Shown piece after piece: positions 60,522-64,000 of a stretch of DNA of 64,000 nucleotides; position 1 is the stretch's first letter; every line of letters begins with the position of its first letter. The stretch comes from Ustulina deusta. Lineage: Eukaryota > Ascomycota > Sordariomycetes > Xylariales > Xylariaceae. Both the position numbers and the translations under genes were made by a program. The notes beneath the pieces are model-generated. The model was not told the DNA's origin, searched no databases, and saw nothing but the letters and a program-made list of their open reading frames with translations. The stretch spans positions 124,001 through 188,000 of the forward strand of contig JAJNNX010000036.1 in NCBI GenBank assembly GCA_023159155.1. Direction: 5' to 3'.

Positions 60522-63500
60522 ATGCCGCCGGCTACCTTGATAGATCTGGCCGATCAGAAAGAAATTGAAGCCATTTGGAAGGAAGTTCATGCCAAAGTCA
60601 TTGAGCTGGCGGGCGGCGACCCCAAAAAGGTGCACGAGACATTGAGTATCGAGGATGTTCTCAAGTATGTCGACAGCGTTCAAAAGGCGGATGAGGAAAA
60701 GTCGGAAGAACATGGCGAGTTCAAGAAAATTATTGGAATAACCCTGCAGAGCATTGCCACTATAGGGGGGGTTGTTACAGAACTCGTGTCCGATGTAGGT
60801 AACATGCAACCATTTACTCAACTATCGAGGATTGACGTAGATCAATAGGTTTTCGCTCCAGCAGGCATGTGCTACAGTGCTTTGACGTTCGTCATCCAAG
60901 CATGGGAAGGCTATGAGGGGACGTTCGCCAATCTTGCTGAGCTCTTGGAGAAGTGTATGGAGTTCTTTGAGAGACTACAGTCTTACGAGGGCCGAATGGA
61001 CGGCAGATTAGCTCGCCTCACATCCCAGAATCTGAAACTCTTCGTTGAACTCTGCAGCCGTATAATCAAGCTGCGCAAGAAGCACTCTAAATTCCTCAGG
61101 TTCACGAAGCAGTTGTTCCTCAACGATGACGGAGTTCAAGACCTATTAAGTATCATGGATAGGCTCAATTCGAAAGAGGCGATGCTGGTCAGCGCTCAAA
61201 CTTTCAGACTCGTCAGTGACAGCGCCGGAGATGTCAAGTTGATTCTCGAGGCGCAAAAAGAGCTAAGGCGTGAGGATGAGAGTAAAAAATGGCGTCGCTC
61301 TATAGCCAAGGCGCTAGGATTTCCCGGAACGACACTCGATAGTGATGGAGAGCCCATACCCACTTGGCAGAGGGCATTTGACACTCGTTTGAACTTGCTG
61401 GTCGAGGGAACGGGTACATGGTGGAAGACAGACCACACTATCTCCCACTGGGCCACAGCGCAGCACCCCAGAGAGTCGATCATCGTTCTTAGTGGTACAG
61501 GCGGTACTGGGAAAACATCGAGTAAGCATTCTTTATGCAAACGATTATTGCGCCATAATTGTCCGAACATATAATATCTGACATGGAATTATATGTAGTG
61601 ATGACCAATTTAATCAAGTCGGTTAGATGGTTAGCCTCGGAGGCGCCTTCGCCACGTGTGGTGGCGGTATATTACTTTGCTGATGGCGACAAGCGAAAGC
61701 CAGACGAGGAAGATGAAAGCGGATACCTTCAGCGAGTTTCGAGGGCATTGCTTTGGCAGCTTGCCACATCATATGAGGCAATGATTAAATCGGTGGCGAC
61801 GGTGCTGGAGCGAGCACCTCATTTTGACGGAGCACTAGATCTCTGGGACCAACTTTTCTTCCGCAATAAAGAACTCCAGAATTCCAACACAACATTCTAT
61901 CTTTTTATTGATACACTCAGCCCGGAGCTTGTACCATTGCTTCAAAAGCATTCCAAGTTACCTGACCAAGCCAAGGTACGAGTCTTTTTGACGGGAAGGC
62001 CCGAACTGGTTACGGGCTATCTTGGCCAAGCTGAAGGTTTAACCTTTGCAGAAGTTCCAATTACTAGACGCAGTAGTCAGGATGTTGAGAAGTACATTAT
62101 TTCTCAAATGGATAATATGCAAATGCTGCGAGACGCAAGTAGGCAAGGGATATCCGAATGGCGACAAGTTATCATGAATGAGCTGCGAGATAAGTGCGCC
62201 GGCGACTATTTTAAACTGAACACGAGTCTCGCTGCCCTCGCGAAGGTAGATCTCATTGAAGACATCCGGGAGGTCTTGCGGGATGCTGGCAAACCTCGAA
62301 TGGACCAGATCAAAGCCGAACTTCGCCGCCTTAACAACACTCGTACCCTCAAGGAGATTAGAGAGATTAATGAGATAATTCTTTGGATCAACAGTGGCCG
62401 TCGCTACTTTTCTGTCGAGGTGATGGATAAGATCCTCTCCGTCAAACACCGACTGCCTTCTGCTACGCTTCGAAGCGATCAACAACCGCCATTAATGCGA
62501 CGGCAGACATCTATTTCACTGACAAAATCTGGTGAGACCGAAGAGCCCCCGGCGCTAACGACCATCTCTCTGCTTCCGCTCGCACAGAAGCTCAGCGAGA
62601 AGTACACGATATTCAGCGTCACAGATTCCGGTGTGGTGGACTGGCGCAATCCCGAGATTAGGAGTCAGATACCCCCGCGAGAGGGTCAAAAAGCTGCGAC
62701 ATTTGATGGCGAATCCTCATCACTGTCACAGGTCATTCAGGAGTCCGAGATCAACATCATTCAGCATTTTCTGAGAAATGTATGCCCCGCAGAGCTCTAC
62801 GACCGTTTCGAATTCGAAAACTTTTTCAACGAAAAGCTAGGCGCCAGACTTAAAGAATTTATACATTTTGATCCCGATAATGCAGACATCAGAATCGCGT
62901 TCAATTGTCTGGTGATACTAACTGATGCAGAGCTGAGGGGACAGGAAGCGCTGCGCCAGTACGCGATGTACTGGCTCTTAGAGCACTTACAAGCTGTTGA
63001 TTTATCTGCAGCAGACCAGAAGCTTAAAGCACAGGTGGGACCTTTGCTTGTCCGCCTTTTTACGGAGGACTGTGGAGTCGACTCGTTATTTTGGTCCTTC
63101 GGTAAGAAATCGCGTCTTTATCGTCTCTTGATAATGCCATTGAAGGATTCGCCTGCCGCACCCGACGCCGTTCCCTCCTTTCGGTACGAAACATTCATAA
63201 CTGACTTCTGCCAATTTAGACGCTAACGTAAGCATGAAAACCTGGGAGCAAGGTGAAGCCGACTTTCTACGTGAGGCTCGAATTGAGTGGCTCTATTCGA
63301 CTGCTGGTGTCCACGAGGTTGAGCGGTACGTGTATTTGGGGCTTGCGGTTCGGCCTTCCCATTCACCGGCGAGAGAATTCGATTTTTCCCAACTAGAATG
63401 CTAATATCCAACTTGATATGATACTTTCCCAGGGATATCCTTGAAGATCCAAGTGCTAACTTCTGTTATCTAGCTGGCTAAATGACTCCTCAGTCACGAA

Positions 63501-64000
63501 ATCGATTACGGATGAATCGGGGCAGAGTTTTGTCGCTGCTATCAAAGCATCTGGAGCAAGTCTACACAAGACAATCCTATCACATGCCGCAAGGCGTATG
63601 GCAACACATCTGTTTATTGAGGTGGAGTTTCTTAAACGTCAGTTCTTATCTGGGGCCCGTTTTCTCCGAGGATATCTAGCTAGGGTAAGACTCCGAATTA
63701 TGGGAATAGTATTCAAGCTAATATCTCTGTAAAGCTGGAGGGAAATGATATGCCAGACGACCCTGATGTCTATCGAGACGTTGAATGGGAGTGGTACGAA
63801 AACTGGGAGGGCAGTAGATTTTCATTGAGTGAACTCGAAAAGATCGAAGCTTGGGCAAACAAGGAATTATCTGGCTCTAAGTCCACACCAGCCCAGGAGT
63901 CTCTTTGGGAAATTCATGGTGCTCTTCAGGCGTTCCAGTTATGCGACAATGAAGAAGAAAAGAAGGAGATCTCGCAACGACGAGCGAAGAAGGCTCTCGA
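60522..64000 (+). CDS. Goodbye-NACHT STAND NTPase (NLR-like), 3' partial
   Basis: Fungal NLR-type signal-transducing NTPase, the class involved in non-self recognition and programmed cell death. Exons 60522-60794, 60849-61521, 61599-63101, 63220-63325, 63474-63684 and 63735->64000; the frame is open to the window end. N-terminal Goodbye domain (about residues 10-230): EIEAIWKEVHAKVIELAGGD, VVTELVSDVFAPAGMCYSAL, FERLQSYEGRMDGRLARL. The NTPase has Walker A GTGGTGKTS (307-315, Lys313; the intron follows at once), YLFIDTLSP with the Walker B Asp420, and a VRVFLTGRPE sensor-like strand. A helical winged-type region follows: IILWINSGRRYFSVEVMDKI and GVVDWRNPEIRSQI. Late exons read EADFLREARIEWLYSTAGVH, LHKTILSHAARRMATHL and LWEIHGALQAFQL. 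The sensor repeats (ANK, WD or TPR) lie off the edge. The stop TAA at 63224-63226 in the unspliced frame is removed by the 63102-63219 intron. Confidence 0.9.

Noticed and set aside
63224..63226. stop codon ending the long STAND reading frame
   Set aside because: It lies just past an intron (63102-63219); splicing changes the frame and the gene continues to the window end.
1..64000. CRISPR arrays, rRNA genes, telomeric TTAGGG arrays
   Set aside because: None seen; CCTAACCC near 54570 is a single word in a CCGG-rich stretch, not a telomere array.

Overview
The window is nuclear DNA from a filamentous ascomycete (Pezizomycotina, probably Sordariomycetes). The signs are short introns of about 50-150 nt with GT...CTAAC/CTGAC...AG signals, a velvet regulator, an AA9 lytic polysaccharide monooxygenase, a fungal Goodbye-type STAND NTPase, and long intergenic stretches dotted with TACCTAGGTA-like motifs. 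The class-level placement is inference. All gene models were spliced by eye from donor, branch and acceptor signals and checked for frame.

Layout. 0-14.1 kb: the 3' part of an MFS permease gene; a 3.3 kb gene-free stretch; BLM10 (proteasome activator, three exons, about 1955 aa); a Fax/metaxin-like GST on the minus strand; and a single-exon hotdog thioesterase. 14.0-24.8 kb and 26.5-39.4 kb are two long gene-poor stretches with no convincing gene. Between them sits one velvet-family gene, best matched to vosA. The deserts hold short repeats, a palindromic motif family, and one stretch that looks like the 3' tail of a LINE-type retroposon. 39.4-40.1 kb: a GFA/CENP-V zinc protein.

42.4-52.6 kb is a compact housekeeping block: a TB2/DP1/HVA22 membrane protein, MGM101 (mitochondrial DNA maintenance), an Emi1-like CX9C protein of the intermembrane space, BPL1 (biotin ligase), a decayed DUF4385 gene, PAM16 (presequence-import motor) and YIP1 (Golgi/ER membrane trafficking). 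Three of these (MGM101, EMI1, PAM16) act in mitochondria, and BPL1 supplies biotin to carboxylases, including mitochondrial ones. EMI1/BPL1 and PAM16/YIP1 are divergent pairs. TB2/MGM101 is a convergent pair.

52.6-64 kb is accessory in character: an allantoate-permease-family MFS gene whose reading frame is intact but which lacks a central block of about 90-100 residues, a secreted AA9 LPMO, and the 5' part of a Goodbye-NACHT STAND gene that runs off the right edge.

The most noteworthy points are the DUF4385 pseudogene, the internally deleted permease, the PAM16 exon consisting only of the start codon, the YFA (not YYA-type) C-terminus of the BLM10 product, the LINE-like tail, the AGTGTACACT motif family and the STAND gene. 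No clear tRNA, rRNA or CRISPR array was seen.
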